The notes beneath the pieces were generated by a model that made no database searches, was not told the DNA's origin, and saw nothing but the letters and a program-made list of their open reading frames with translations. Source: G963663775 sp963663775 (GTDB lineage Bacteria; Bacillota; Clostridia; Oscillospirales; Butyricicoccaceae). From it: a stretch of 64,000 bases of DNA. The DNA lies in assembly GCA_963663775.1 (NCBI GenBank), contig OY760624.1:1860001-1924000 (forward strand), read 5' to 3'. Positions within the stretch are counted from its first letter, which is position 1. The number at the start of each line of letters is the position of its first letter. Position numbers and translations under genes: made by a program. Shown one piece after another: positions 8,844 to 18,157 of this stretch.

Positions 8844-9416
8844 GTGGCAATTCGTATTTTTATTGACCAAGGGCACAATCCGGTCAATCCAAATGCAGGC
8901 GCAGAAGCAAATGGTCTGCGGGAACAAGATGTCAATTATCAAGTTGGGGCATATTTAGCAGGGATGTTAGCGGAAGACCCACGGTTTGAGGTGCGTGTAT
9001 CACGGGAAACGCCGGAAACACAGCTGGGAACGTCGCTGGCAAGCAGTCTGGGAGCTCGTGTGAACATGGCAAACACGTGGCCGGCAGACTATTTTATCAG
9101 CATCCATTGCAATTCCAACTTGAATCCGGCAATCAACGGTACAGAAGTCTATGTGTATGAGCAATATTCACAATCCTATTGGTTTGCAGAGCAGCTTTTG
9201 CTGGGTGTTGTGGAGCGTATGGGCACACGGGACAACGGTGTGCGCATCAATTCGGCACTGTATGTGCTGCGGCGTACCAATATGCCCTCTGCATTGGTGG
9301 AGCTTGGCTACCTTACAAATGCGGGCGATGCAGAAAAATTACGCAACGACCCCTATGGCTTTGCAGTGGGACTTTATAATGGATTGCTGCAATATTTTGA
9401 TTTCAAAGCGGAATAA
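8844..9416 (+). CDS. N-acetylmuramoyl-L-alanine amidase (Amidase_3)
   Basis: This 190-residue zinc amidase cleaves the bond between MurNAc and the stem peptide. Ligands and catalytic residue are present: His in FIDQGHNP (near 11), Glu in GLREQDVN (near 27), His in ISIHCNS (near 92) and the catalytic Glu in PSALVELGYLTN (near 156). The start is GTG, supported by GAGGTGAT upstream. There is no signal peptide or cell-wall-binding repeat, which is unusual for a secreted autolysin; the protein may act at the spore or mother-cell side as CwlD-type enzymes do, or on lysis. It is transcribed alone and followed by a strong terminator. Confidence 0.85.
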   Translation: MAIRIFIDQGHNPVNPNAGAEANGLREQDVNYQVGAYLAGMLAEDPRFEVRVSRETPETQLGTSLASSLGARVNMANTWPADYFISIHCNSNLNPAINGTEVYVYEQYSQSYWFAEQLLLGVVERMGTRDNGVRINSALYVLRRTNMPSALVELGYLTNAGDAEKLRNDPYGFAVGLYNGLLQYFDFKAE

Positions 9417-9428
9417 TGGATGCTATCA

Positions 9429-9476
9429 GGGACTGTATCGCAAGGACAAGTGCTTTGCGATGCAGCCCGTTTTTTT
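9429..9476 (+). terminator. Terminator of the amidase gene
   Basis: GGGACTGTATCGCAA (9429-9443) pairs with TTGCGATGCAGCCC (9455-9468) with one bulge and one G-U pair. A run of seven T follows (9470-9476). Confidence 0.85.
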
Positions 9477-9479
9477 GTG

Positions 9480-9493
9480 TGAATATAGGTTCT
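9480..9493 (+). repeat. Isolated copy of the MITE right-end 14-mer
   Basis: TGAATATAGGTTCT is identical to 7507-7520, the right terminus of the MITE-like element. It sits directly after the amidase terminator. No left end is visible nearby, so this is a remnant or a shared functional site. Confidence 0.45.
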
Positions 9494-9525
9494 AAAAGCA
9501 ATGGGTGGCAGGTTCAACAAAAAAG

Positions 9526-9554
9526 TTGAGTTTGACAAAGAGATTTGGTATAAT
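9526..9554 (+). promoter_or_regulatory. Promoter of recJ
   Basis: TTGAGT (9526-9531), 17 nt, TATAAT (9549-9554), with an additional TGG before the -10. Start codon is 32 nt downstream. Confidence 0.65.
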
Positions 9555-9585
9555 AAAGCTAATATGAAATACAAGAGGAAAGCGT

Positions 9586-11661
9586 ATGAAAATTAAAAAT
9601 TGGGTTGTCGCAAAGCCGGATTTGGCACAGGCGCAGTCTATTTCACAGCAATGTGGGTTTACCCCGCTTGCAGCAGCTGCGTTATGTGCGCGCGGACTGT
9701 GTGATGCGGACGAAGTGGACACGTTTTTAAGCACAGACACAGCACGGCTGCAAGACCCTTTTGGATTGCCGGATATGGCAGCTGCGGTGCAGGAAATTCG
9801 AGAAACGGTGCGAGCGGGAGGAAAAATCACCGTATTTGGAGATTATGATGTGGATGGCGTGACTGCCACATGTATTTTGGTCGATTATCTGCGCTCTATC
9901 GGTGCAGACTGTGATTATTACATCCCAGACCGCACCAGTGAAGGCTATGGGCTGAACAAAATGGCGCTGGAGGGACTGCGGGATACCGGCACCCAGTTGC
10001 TGATTACCGTCGATTCTGGGATTACGGCACTCGAAGAAATTGCTTTTGCCAAGGAAATCGGACTGCGTGTCATCGTCACCGACCATCATGAATGCCTGAG
10101 CGAACTGCCAAGTGCAGTTGCAGTGGTAGACCCTAAGAGAGCTGAAAGCCACCATCCTTTTACAGAATTATCGGGCGTTGGGGTGGCATTTAAGTTGATT
10201 TGCGCCTTGATGGAGGATACGGCAGAAGCATTGCGCCTCTATGCAGGATTGACAGCATTGGGAACGGTTGCTGATGTGATGCCGATTGTCGGCGAAAATC
10301 GTGTGATTGTGGCGGCGGGACTGCAAAATATGCAGCATCCGCAGGCAGTGGGGCTGAAAATGCTGCTGCGTGAGATTGGACAGGAGGGCAAAAAGCCAAC
10401 CAGCAGCACCATTAGCTTTATGCTTGCGCCACGCATCAATGCCGCAGGACGTTTGGGACAGGCGAAGCGTGCCGCAGAATTGTTTTTGACACAGGATGAG
10501 GTGCGGGCGCAGACGCTTGCCGCATGGTTGTGTGAGCAGAATAAAAACCGCCAAGTCACCGAAGCGGAAATTCTGGAAAATGCCTTGGCACAGCTGCGCA
10601 AAGAATATGACCCTGTGGAGGATAAAATCATTGTCCTGTCGGGGGAAAACTGGCACAGCGGCGTGATAGGCATCGTATGCTCACGCATTTGCGATTTGTA
10701 CAGCTGTCCGGTGTTTTTGATTGCCATGGATGGGGATATTGGCAAAGGCTCGGGCCGTTCCATGCCAGGCTTTAATTTGTTTGAAGCCTTGTGCGCTTGT
10801 GATGATTTGCTGGACAAATATGGCGGTCACGAATTGGCAGCGGGGCTGACGGTGCATCGTACGCAGCTGCAGGCGTTCAAACAGCGCATCAAGGACTATG
10901 CAAAGCAGCATATTGACCCTGTCAGCCTGCGGGCAACGCTGCACATCGACAGCATGATTACCCCAGAGTGGATTAGCGAAGAAAATGTGGCGGGTCTGCA
11001 GGTCTTAGAGCCCTATGGGTCGAAAAATCCACAGCCGATTTTTGCCATGGAAAATATGATTGTGGAGGAAATTACACCAATTTCCAGTGACCGTCATGTG
11101 CGCCTGACCTTGTCAAGAGCGGGCAGCAAGTATACCGCGCTGCTGTTTGGCACGGGGGCAGGCGGCTGTGGATTTGCGCAAGGCAACGAAGTAGATGTGG
11201 CATTTTATCTGGAAATCAATAGCTTTCGTGGCCGCACCAATGTGCAGATGGTGGTGCAGGATGTGCGGCTGAGTCAAGAAGAGTTGCTCGCCGACCAAAA
11301 GATATTGTCGCTATATAATCGATGCATGAATGACCAGCCGCTGACCAAGCAGGAAGCACAGATTTTGATGCCGGAACGGCAGGATTTGGTGGCGGTTTGG
11401 CGGCATATCATCAGCAGGGCACAGGAGGGGCAGCTATGTGTGCCGTCCAATGCGCTGAGCCGGCGTGTCCAGTGGGAAAGCAAGCGTACCATCAGCATTG
11501 GGAAAGTGCTGGTTTGTTTAGATGTATTCAGTGAAAGTGCGCTTTTGAGCTATCATTTCCGAGATGGCTTGATTTATATTAGCTTGAAGCATTATCAGGG
11601 GAAAGCGGATATTTCCCGTTCTGTCGTTTTGGCAACACTGCGCAGCATGAGCGAAAATTAA
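9586..11661 (+). CDS. recJ: Single-stranded-DNA-specific exonuclease RecJ
   Basis: RecJ degrades single-stranded DNA 5' to 3' in recombination and mismatch or excision repair. The 691-residue protein has the DHH phosphoesterase motifs: GDYDVDGVTA (about 84-93), ITVDSGITAL (about 143-152), VTDHHE (about 164-169) and VVDPKRA. The DHHA1 half follows, with GSGRSMPGFNLFEAL and KYGGHELAAGLTV (about 386-430), then an OB-like domain. The C-terminal about 130 residues beyond the core are typical of Firmicute RecJ. A good promoter and ribosome site (AGAGGAAAG) precede it. It heads a co-directional run with rel and dtd, as in many Firmicutes. Confidence 0.95.
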   Translation: MKIKNWVVAKPDLAQAQSISQQCGFTPLAAAALCARGLCDADEVDTFLSTDTARLQDPFGLPDMAAAVQEIRETVRAGGKITVFGDYDVDGVTATCILVDYLRSIGADCDYYIPDRTSEGYGLNKMALEGLRDTGTQLLITVDSGITALEEIAFAKEIGLRVIVTDHHECLSELPSAVAVVDPKRAESHHPFTELSGVGVAFKLICALMEDTAEALRLYAGLTALGTVADVMPIVGENRVIVAAGLQNMQHPQAVGLKMLLREIGQEGKKPTSSTISFMLAPRINAAGRLGQAKRAAELFLTQDEVRAQTLAAWLCEQNKNRQVTEAEILENALAQLRKEYDPVEDKIIVLSGENWHSGVIGIVCSRICDLYSCPVFLIAMDGDIGKGSGRSMPGFNLFEALCACDDLLDKYGGHELAAGLTVHRTQLQAFKQRIKDYAKQHIDPVSLRATLHIDSMITPEWISEENVAGLQVLEPYGSKNPQPIFAMENMIVEEITPISSDRHVRLTLSRAGSKYTALLFGTGAGGCGFAQGNEVDVAFYLEINSFRGRTNVQMVVQDVRLSQEELLADQKILSLYNRCMNDQPLTKQEAQILMPERQDLVAVWRHIISRAQEGQLCVPSNALSRRVQWESKRTISIGKVLVCLDVFSESALLSYHFRDGLIYISLKHYQGKADISRSVVLATLRSMSEN

Positions 11662-11735
11662 AGACACGTGAGCGTTAGAGTGCGTGTGCGGGTTTGGGGA
11701 AATGCTGATGTTTCAAATAAAAAGGGAGTTTTCGT

Positions 11736-13925
11736 ATGCAGGATAAAATTGAGTTTTTAATAGAGCGTGTCCTTAAACAAAATCCACAGGCGAATGTCAA
11801 AAAGATTCGGGCGGCATATGCCTGTGCCAGCAGTGCGCATGAGGGACAGCAGCGTCGCACCGGCGAACCATATATCATTCATCCGTTTGCGGTGGCAGAA
11901 ATCATTGTGGAAATGGGACTGGACAGTGATTCGGTTTGTGCCGGTATTCTGCATGACTGCATCGAAGATACTGGATTTGGCTATAAGGAAATTGAAAATA
12001 AATTTGGCACGTCGGTTGCAGAGTTGGTGGACGGCGTGACCCGCTTGGGCATGCTGCGCTATTCCAAGGAGCAGGAGCAGATGGAAGACCTGCGCAAGAT
12101 GTTCATGGCGATGAGCAAGGACATTCGTGTCATTCTCATCAAGCTTGCCGACCGTTTGCACAATGCACGCACCTTTCAGCATTTGCCGGAGCGCAAGCAG
12201 CGTGACAAGGCATTGGAAACCATGGAAATCTATGCCCCGATTGCGCACCGCTTGGGCATGCAGCGCATCAAATGGGAGCTGGAAGATTTATCGCTGAAAT
12301 GCCTGGATCCCATTGGCTACAATGAAATTGTCGAAGGGCTGAAAAAGCAGAGCGCACAGCACGAGGTGTTTTTAGAGCACATTAAAGAAACCATCAGCGA
12401 AAAATTGAACGAAGCCCATATTGAAAACAACATTTCAGCACGTGTCAAGCATATTTATTCCATTTATCGCAAAATGTATGCACAGCATAAAACCATTGAC
12501 GAAATTTATGACATCTGTGCCGTGCGTGTCATGGTGAATAACGTTGTAGATTGCTACAATGTGTTGGGACACATTCACGATTCTTATAAGCCGATTCCGG
12601 GGCGGTTTAAGGACTATATTTCAACACCGAAGCCGAATGGCTATCAGTCCTTGCACACAACGGTCATCGGTCGAGCGGGTATTCCCTTTGAAGTGCAGAT
12701 TCGCACGGAAGAAATGCACAAAATGGCGGAATATGGTGTGGCGGCGCACTGGAAATATAAGCAGGGACTTGACCGCCAAGGCAGTGAACAGGCGTTTGCG
12801 TGGATTCGGCAGCTGCTCGAAGCACAGCAGGATACCGAAGCCGAGGATTTCATCAAAAACATCAAGGTGGATTTGTTTGCAGACGAAGTATTTGTGTTCA
12901 CACCACGTGGCGATGTGGTGAACATGCCCGCAGGTGCTGTGCCGATTGACTTTGCATATGCGATTCATTCTGCTGTTGGCAACCGCATGACCGGATGCAA
13001 AATCAACGGACGCATTGCGCCGATTGATACGCCGCTGAAAAACGGTGACATTGTCGAGGTATTGACCTCCAAGGAAACGCATGGACCGAGCCGCAACTGG
13101 GTGAAAATTGTGCGCACAACCGAGGCACGCAATAAAATCAAGCAGTGGTTCAAAAAAGAATGTCGTGAAGAAAACATGGTACAGGGCAAGGAAGAGCTGG
13201 ACAGAGAGCTGCGTGCTAACCTGCTGTACAATGGGTTTTATGAAAGCCAAGAAATTCAAAAAGATGTGCTAGATAAATTTTCATTTTCCAATATCGAGGA
13301 AATGTACGCATCCATCGGTTATGGCGGCATCACTGTGACCAAGGTGCTCAATAAGGTCAAGGACGATGTCACACGCGCACGCCGTCAGCTTACGGAAAAG
13401 TCAGCGGTAGAAATGGTCACTGCGCCGGTGAAGAAGCAAACGAAGTCCCAGTCTGGTGTGATTGTGGAAGGCATCGACAATTGCCTCATCAAATTCGCAC
13501 GCTGCTGTACGCCGATTCCGGGGGACGAAATTGTAGGCTTTGTGACACGTGGTTACGGGGTGTCCATCCATCGGCGGGATTGCACCAATGTGCGCAATAA
13601 TGGTTCTCCGGAAGACCAATCTCGTTGGATTAACTGCTGGTGGGATGAGGATTTGGCGGCAAGCGCACCAGATAAAGGAAAATTCAGCACAGGACTGCAA
13701 ATTTCAACCCGCAATCGCATCGGTATTTTGGCAGAGATTGCCGTGCTGTTTTCATCTGCACGCATCAACGTGCATGAGATGAGCGCACGTGATTTGGCAG
13801 ATGGATTTGCGGTCATCAATGCCATGGTGGATGTCAGTGGTGTACAACAATTGGAAAATGTGATTCGGCGGCTGAAAAACACCAAGGGTGTGGTAGATGT
13901 GACACGTACGGTTGATGTCCATTAA
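11736..13925 (+). CDS. relA: Bifunctional (p)ppGpp synthetase/hydrolase Rel
   Basis: Rel makes (p)ppGpp in amino-acid starvation and degrades it otherwise. The 729-residue length is normal for the long form. Domains in order: HD hydrolase (about 20-170, with HPFAVAEI, HDCIEDTGF and LADRLHN), synthetase (about 230-340, including YDICAVRVMVNN, KDYISTPKPNGYQSLHT and EVQIRTEEMHKMAEYGVAAHW), TGS (about 385-445), helical and zinc-finger region with ARCCTPIPGD, and ACT (about 650-725). Both catalytic halves keep their key motifs, so it should be bifunctional. It lies 74 nt after recJ and 11 nt before dtd. Confidence 0.96.
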   Translation: MQDKIEFLIERVLKQNPQANVKKIRAAYACASSAHEGQQRRTGEPYIIHPFAVAEIIVEMGLDSDSVCAGILHDCIEDTGFGYKEIENKFGTSVAELVDGVTRLGMLRYSKEQEQMEDLRKMFMAMSKDIRVILIKLADRLHNARTFQHLPERKQRDKALETMEIYAPIAHRLGMQRIKWELEDLSLKCLDPIGYNEIVEGLKKQSAQHEVFLEHIKETISEKLNEAHIENNISARVKHIYSIYRKMYAQHKTIDEIYDICAVRVMVNNVVDCYNVLGHIHDSYKPIPGRFKDYISTPKPNGYQSLHTTVIGRAGIPFEVQIRTEEMHKMAEYGVAAHWKYKQGLDRQGSEQAFAWIRQLLEAQQDTEAEDFIKNIKVDLFADEVFVFTPRGDVVNMPAGAVPIDFAYAIHSAVGNRMTGCKINGRIAPIDTPLKNGDIVEVLTSKETHGPSRNWVKIVRTTEARNKIKQWFKKECREENMVQGKEELDRELRANLLYNGFYESQEIQKDVLDKFSFSNIEEMYASIGYGGITVTKVLNKVKDDVTRARRQLTEKSAVEMVTAPVKKQTKSQSGVIVEGIDNCLIKFARCCTPIPGDEIVGFVTRGYGVSIHRRDCTNVRNNGSPEDQSRWINCWWDEDLAASAPDKGKFSTGLQISTRNRIGILAEIAVLFSSARINVHEMSARDLADGFAVINAMVDVSGVQQLENVIRRLKNTKGVVDVTRTVDVH

Positions 13926-13936
13926 AAGGAACAGAA

Positions 13937-14386
13937 ATGAGATTGATGATTCAAAGAGCGGCGCAGGCCGCAGTGACCATTGATGGCGCAGAATGCCGTG
14001 AAATCGGACAAGGGTTGGTGGTCTTGATTGGGATTACGGAAGGTGATACCCAGCAGGATGCCGCTTATTTGGCGGAAAAATGTGTGGGCTTACGCATTTT
14101 CAACGATGCAGACGGCAAAATGAACCGCAGTGTGGCGGATATACAAGGCGAACTGCTGATTATCTCGCAATTCACCTTGTATGGGGACTGCAAAAAGGGA
14201 AAGCGCCCCAATTTCATGCGGGCGGCAAAGCCTGATACGGCAATCCCGCTGTATGAAGCGTTTGTGTCATGCTGTCAGGCAAGTGGAATTCCTGTCAAAA
14301 CCGGCACATTTGGAGCAGATATGCAGGTTTCTCTAACCAATGACGGACCGGTTACGATTTGGATGGATACCAACGAAATGAGATAG
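13937..14386 (+). CDS. dtd: D-aminoacyl-tRNA deacylase
   Basis: This 149-residue homodimeric proofreading enzyme removes D-amino acids (and glycine) from mischarged tRNA. The catalytic motif SQFTLYG (about 77-83) with KGKRPNF and the cross-subunit GPVT motif in TNDGPVTIWMDT (about 133-144) are both present. It starts 11 nt after rel and is followed 9 nt later by a hydrolase gene; rel-dtd-hydrolase-hemZ is a common Clostridia order. Confidence 0.95.
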   Translation: MRLMIQRAAQAAVTIDGAECREIGQGLVVLIGITEGDTQQDAAYLAEKCVGLRIFNDADGKMNRSVADIQGELLIISQFTLYGDCKKGKRPNFMRAAKPDTAIPLYEAFVSCCQASGIPVKTGTFGADMQVSLTNDGPVTIWMDTNEMR

Positions 14387-14395
14387 GAGAGTAGT

Positions 14396-15028
14396 GTGAA
14401 AATTTTACAACTATCGGTAGGCGTGATTGCTACCAATTGCTATATTGTATATGATGAGCAGACCATGGACGGCATTGTCATCGACCCAGGTGACCAGGCA
14501 AATGTAATATTAGAAGCATTGCAGGCAGAAAATATTAAACTGAAGTATATCTTTCTGACACATGGACATTTTGACCATATTTTAGCAACCTATAAAGTGC
14601 AGGAAGCGACTGGTGCACAGCTGGTGATGCACAAAGCGGACATTGGCATGCTGAAAAAAGAAGCCATGGGCGATTTTCGCAGCTTTGCAAACGGCTACAT
14701 CGAACCCAAGGTGGATGTGCAGGCGGAAGATGGCACAACGCTGCATTGCGGCAATCTGACAGCCGTGTATCTGCATACACCGGGACATACGCCGGGCTCT
14801 TGCACCATTCAAATCGGTGAAGTGCTGTTCACAGGGGATACGATGTTCCGCCATGAATGCGGACGCTGTGATTTGGCAGGCGGCGATTTCAATCAAATGC
14901 TGGATTCTCTGGCACGATTGAGCCAATTGGAAGGGGATTATCAAGTGCTGCCGGGGCATGAAGCTGTCTCCACATTGGAAGAAGAGCGGCAATATAATCC
15001 CTATGTTAAGCAGGCACTGGCACGATGA
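14396..15028 (+). CDS. MBL-fold hydrolase, glyoxalase-II-like (YcbL type)
   Basis: This 210-residue metallo-beta-lactamase-fold hydrolase has the metal motif LTHGHFDHILA (about 46-56), HTPGHTPGS (about 127-135) and GDTMF (about 147-151). It is shorter than true glyoxalase II and lacks the C-terminal glutathione-binding helices, matching the YcbL/YqgX group that hydrolyses thioesters. The start is GTG at 14396, 5 nt after TAGGAGAG. Its stop overlaps the start of hemZ by 4 nt (ATGA), so the two are translationally coupled. Confidence 0.85.
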   Translation: MKILQLSVGVIATNCYIVYDEQTMDGIVIDPGDQANVILEALQAENIKLKYIFLTHGHFDHILATYKVQEATGAQLVMHKADIGMLKKEAMGDFRSFANGYIEPKVDVQAEDGTTLHCGNLTAVYLHTPGHTPGSCTIQIGEVLFTGDTMFRHECGRCDLAGGDFNQMLDSLARLSQLEGDYQVLPGHEAVSTLEEERQYNPYVKQALAR

Positions 15029-16500
15029 TTTATGCAATCGACGGACATGTGCATCGGCATGCGGTGGAGGAAATGCTACTGCACTTGCTGCCGTCCCAGC
15101 TCGTGACAGAAGGGCAGGAGGATGCCGCCGATGCGTTTTGCGAAAGTCAATTGGAGTCGCAGGATGGTGCAATGACTGTGCGTGCCCGTGTGCGGATAGA
15201 CGGCGTGACACATAAAAGTCTGCGCAGCGGCAACGGCAAGGGATTAACTGCGTTGGAACAGCGGCGGCTGGAAACCGAGCTGATTCAACTGAGCATTTAT
15301 GATGCTGTCGTACCCTTTTTGCAGACGCCGCCGGTTTGGGGCAGTTTGACAGGGGTGCGTCCCGCCAAGCTGGCACGTGGCATGATGGAGCGCGGTATGA
15401 CAAATGCACAGGTGGCACAGCGGCTGCGAGAGCATTTTTTTGTGTCCACCGAGCGTGCAGCATTGACCGTGCGCGCAGCAGCGGTTGCACGAAACTGCAA
15501 GGAGCAGCTGCAGCCACGGGAGGTATCCTTATATATAGGGATTCCGTTCTGTCCGTCACGCTGTCGCTATTGCTCCTTTGTGTCGGCGGATATTGGGAAA
15601 AGTGCCGCACTGATTCCGCCGTATTTGGATGCCTTGTGCGATGAAATCCGTATGACGGGGGCACTGCTCGCAGAGGGACACTATCGTGTAAGCAGCATCT
15701 ATATTGGCGGGGGTACACCCACCACGCTGACAGCGGAACAGTTGACAAGGCTGATGAACACCCTGAGCACCGCTGTAAACTTGGAGGGACTGCTGGAATA
15801 TACGGTGGAAGCTGGCAGACCGGACACCATTACACGGGATAAGCTGTTGGCGGTGCAGGCGGGCGGTGCGACACGCATCAGCATCAATCCACAGACCATG
15901 AATGATGCGGTGCTGGCAGAAATCGGACGGCAGCACAGTGCCGCACAGGTGCTGGAATGCTTTGCGTTGGCACGAGAAGTCGGCTTTTCCAACATCAATA
16001 TGGATACGATTGTGGGATTGAGCGGGGATACGCCGAACAGCTTTGCACACACCATGGAGGTGCTGACCGATTTACGACCGGAAAATATCACTGTGCACGC
16101 TTTGGCAATCAAGCGTGGGGCAGATTTGACGGACAAAACAAAAAATTTGCAGCAGTATGCAATGGTTTCGGAAATGCTGGAATATGCCAATGCACGCCTT
16201 AACCAAACCGGCTATGCCCCCTATTATCTTTATCGACAGAAGTTTTCGGCAGGTGGCTTTGAAAATGTCGGCTGGTGTCAGCCGAACACCGAGAGCCTGT
16301 ATAACGTATATATGATGGAAGAACTGCAAACCATCGTGTCGATGGGTGCCGGTGCGGTGAGCAAATGGGTGGAACCGAAAACCGGCAAAATCGTGCGATA
16401 TGCCAACCCTAAATATCCGTTGGAATATTTGTCGGCAAGCAGTCGTATAGAAGAACAGCGCAGAAAATTACTGCAGCACGCAGAGGCACTGTCTTTTTAG
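15025..16500 (+). CDS. hemZ: Coproporphyrinogen dehydrogenase HemZ
   Basis: This 491-residue radical-SAM protein belongs to the oxygen-independent coproporphyrinogen oxidase-like group found in Clostridia. The 4Fe-4S triad is Cys176, Cys180 and Cys183 in CPSRCRYCSF. An N-terminal extension of about 160 residues, including a GSLTGVRPAKL block near 110, is the mark of HemZ rather than HemN or HemW. GGGTPTTL (about 228-235) is the SAM-binding glycine stretch. No other haem-synthesis gene is nearby, so the role in haem synthesis is family knowledge only. Confidence 0.9.
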   Translation: MIYAIDGHVHRHAVEEMLLHLLPSQLVTEGQEDAADAFCESQLESQDGAMTVRARVRIDGVTHKSLRSGNGKGLTALEQRRLETELIQLSIYDAVVPFLQTPPVWGSLTGVRPAKLARGMMERGMTNAQVAQRLREHFFVSTERAALTVRAAAVARNCKEQLQPREVSLYIGIPFCPSRCRYCSFVSADIGKSAALIPPYLDALCDEIRMTGALLAEGHYRVSSIYIGGGTPTTLTAEQLTRLMNTLSTAVNLEGLLEYTVEAGRPDTITRDKLLAVQAGGATRISINPQTMNDAVLAEIGRQHSAAQVLECFALAREVGFSNINMDTIVGLSGDTPNSFAHTMEVLTDLRPENITVHALAIKRGADLTDKTKNLQQYAMVSEMLEYANARLNQTGYAPYYLYRQKFSAGGFENVGWCQPNTESLYNVYMMEELQTIVSMGAGAVSKWVEPKTGKIVRYANPKYPLEYLSASSRIEEQRRKLLQHAEALSF

Positions 16501-16560
16501 ACAGATGGCATAGAAGATTCACAAACGATGAGGACCGTTTTTTTTAGCGGAGGATAATGG

Positions 16561-17478
16561 ATGAAATATTATTTAGAAGCCTTAAACTATGAGGCAACAC
16601 ATGATGTAAGAGGGTTTATTGAAAAAAGCGAGGTGCGATATCGTGACCAGATTCAAAAAACCGCCGATTTTTTAGTAGACCACATGCGGGAAAAGCCGGT
16701 GCTGCTGCTCAACGGACCATCTTCCAGCGGTAAAACCACAACGGCGATGATGTTGGGGCGAGCCCTGTCACGGCACGGCATCCATGCAGAGGTCATCTCT
16801 ATGGATAACTATTACAGAACACGCAGTGACTATATTATTCCCAAAACAGAGGATGGCATTGACGATTTGGAGTCACCGGAATGTATGGATTTGCCGCTGC
16901 TCAATGGTCACTTGCTGCAGCTCGTGTCGGGCGATGAAATTGCGGTACCGAACTTTGATTTTCAGACACAAAGACGCACGGAAGAGGTCAAAAGTGTGCG
17001 TTTGGACAAGGATACCATTGTTGTCATTGAGGGTATCCATGCGTTCAGTGATGCCATAACCGGCGGATTGGAAGAAAAGTCGGTTGGCTTGTATCTGAGT
17101 GTGGCAAGTCAGGTGGAACTGCCGGACGGCACGATTTTGCAGCCGGAAATGCTGCGCTTTATTCGCCGTGCAGTGCGTGACAGCAATTTTCGTGCCGCAC
17201 CAGTCGGCATGACCATGCAGCAGTGGTGCACCGTGCGGCGTGGGGAACAGCTGTACATTGCCCCTTATCAGCACCATGCGTCCCTGACCATTGATTCTTA
17301 TTTGCCATATGAAACCAACATTTTGCTGCCAATGCTCAAAGAGCGCATCCGAAATTTGGAACTCCAGCTGGCGGCGATTGGACTGCGAGAGGTGCACCGT
17401 GCATTGGATGCATTCGAGGAGATGGCATATCAAAATTATTTGCCGAACGAAACCATTCTGCATGAATTTATCGGATAA
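16561..17478 (+). CDS. Nucleoside (uridine) kinase-like protein, short form
   Basis: This 305-residue P-loop kinase phosphorylates a nucleoside, most likely uridine or cytidine. Walker A is LNGPSSSGKTTT (about 51-62); the base and sugar region SMDNYYRTRSDY (about 80-91) and the VVIEGIHAF strand (about 155-163) match uridine kinases. Many Clostridia carry a form near 550 residues with N-terminal TGS and tRNA-synthetase-like domains; this one holds only the kinase half plus about 40 residues. The start ATG follows AGCGGAGG by 6 nt and nothing upstream continues the frame with the missing domains. It stands alone after hemZ. Confidence 0.8.
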   Translation: MKYYLEALNYEATHDVRGFIEKSEVRYRDQIQKTADFLVDHMREKPVLLLNGPSSSGKTTTAMMLGRALSRHGIHAEVISMDNYYRTRSDYIIPKTEDGIDDLESPECMDLPLLNGHLLQLVSGDEIAVPNFDFQTQRRTEEVKSVRLDKDTIVVIEGIHAFSDAITGGLEEKSVGLYLSVASQVELPDGTILQPEMLRFIRRAVRDSNFRAAPVGMTMQQWCTVRRGEQLYIAPYQHHASLTIDSYLPYETNILLPMLKERIRNLELQLAAIGLREVHRALDAFEEMAYQNYLPNETILHEFIG

Positions 17479-17523
17479 AAGGCAGAAAAATTCTGTATGA
17501 AAGATGGTTTTATTCAATTTTGC

Positions 17524-17552
17524 TTGATTTTTGGGTATGAGTGCGTTATAAT
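17524..17552 (+). promoter_or_regulatory. Promoter of the zinc-ribbon gene
   Basis: TTGATT (17524-17529), 17 nt, TATAAT (17547-17552). The gene starts 49 nt downstream of the -10. Confidence 0.65.
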
Positions 17553-17601
17553 GCACTGAGAATGACAAGTGGGCGGATGATAACGGAGAGGAGCTGCAAC
17601 G

Positions 17602-17994
17602 ATGGACTCTAAAGTACAACTGCTGCTGGAAAAGGCAAAGCTGTTTGCCGATAAGACAGGGAAAGCGGCGGTTCGCGCGGCTGACACGGCAGGCAAAAAG
17701 GCAAATGAAGTGGCACAAGCGACACGTGTGAATCTGCAGATTTTTGATTTGAATACGGAATGCGGCGCACTGTATAAAGAGTTGGGAAAAATGATGTATG
17801 ATGCGCATATCGGCATTGAAACCCCCAACGAAGTGATGGAAGAAACCTTGCAGCGTTTGGACGAAAATCGTGCAAAGGTGCAGGAACTCAAGAGCAAATT
17901 GAGCGATGCGGATATGCAAACTGTGTGTTCCGTCTGCGGAAAGCCATGCGCCCAGGGAGATGTATACTGCTCCTCCTGCGGTGCACAGATTTAA
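17602..17994 (+). CDS. Zinc-ribbon protein with helical N-terminus
   Basis: This is a 130-residue small protein. The first about 105 residues are helical and Lys/Ala-rich, likely a coiled coil. The C-terminal end is a zinc ribbon: CSVCGKPCAQGDVYCSSCGAQI (split here as CSVCG and CSSCG), two CxxC pairs at about 110-127. Such proteins are common in Clostridia, and their role is unknown. It has its own promoter and is followed by a terminator, so it is monocistronic. RBS AGAGGAG precedes the start. Confidence 0.75.
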   Translation: MDSKVQLLLEKAKLFADKTGKAAVRAADTAGKKANEVAQATRVNLQIFDLNTECGALYKELGKMMYDAHIGIETPNEVMEETLQRLDENRAKVQELKSKLSDADMQTVCSVCGKPCAQGDVYCSSCGAQI

Positions 17995-18019
17995 GACGAT
18001 ACAATCGTAAAAACCCAAA

Positions 18020-18052
18020 AAGGCACACCGGCTTTATGCGGTGTGCCTTGTA
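18020..18052 (+). terminator. Terminator of the zinc-ribbon gene
   Basis: AAGGCACACCG (18020-18030) pairs perfectly with CGGTGTGCCTT (18039-18049). The tail is short and T-poor, so efficiency is uncertain. Confidence 0.6.
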
Positions 18053-18157
18053 TATCGGTGGAGAAATTTCACGGAGAAGCATTCGCAGCGTGCAGAACAG
18101 CAGAGATGCGCTGTGATACCATCCTCAAAATGTGAACAATGGAAAGGCGTGCTTTAT

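Noticed and set aside
16873..18018. Long minus-strand open frame (381 codons)
   Set aside because: It is opposite the nucleoside kinase and zinc-ribbon genes, has no ribosome site, and its composition (His, Cys, Gln-rich) is that of a reverse-complement shadow.
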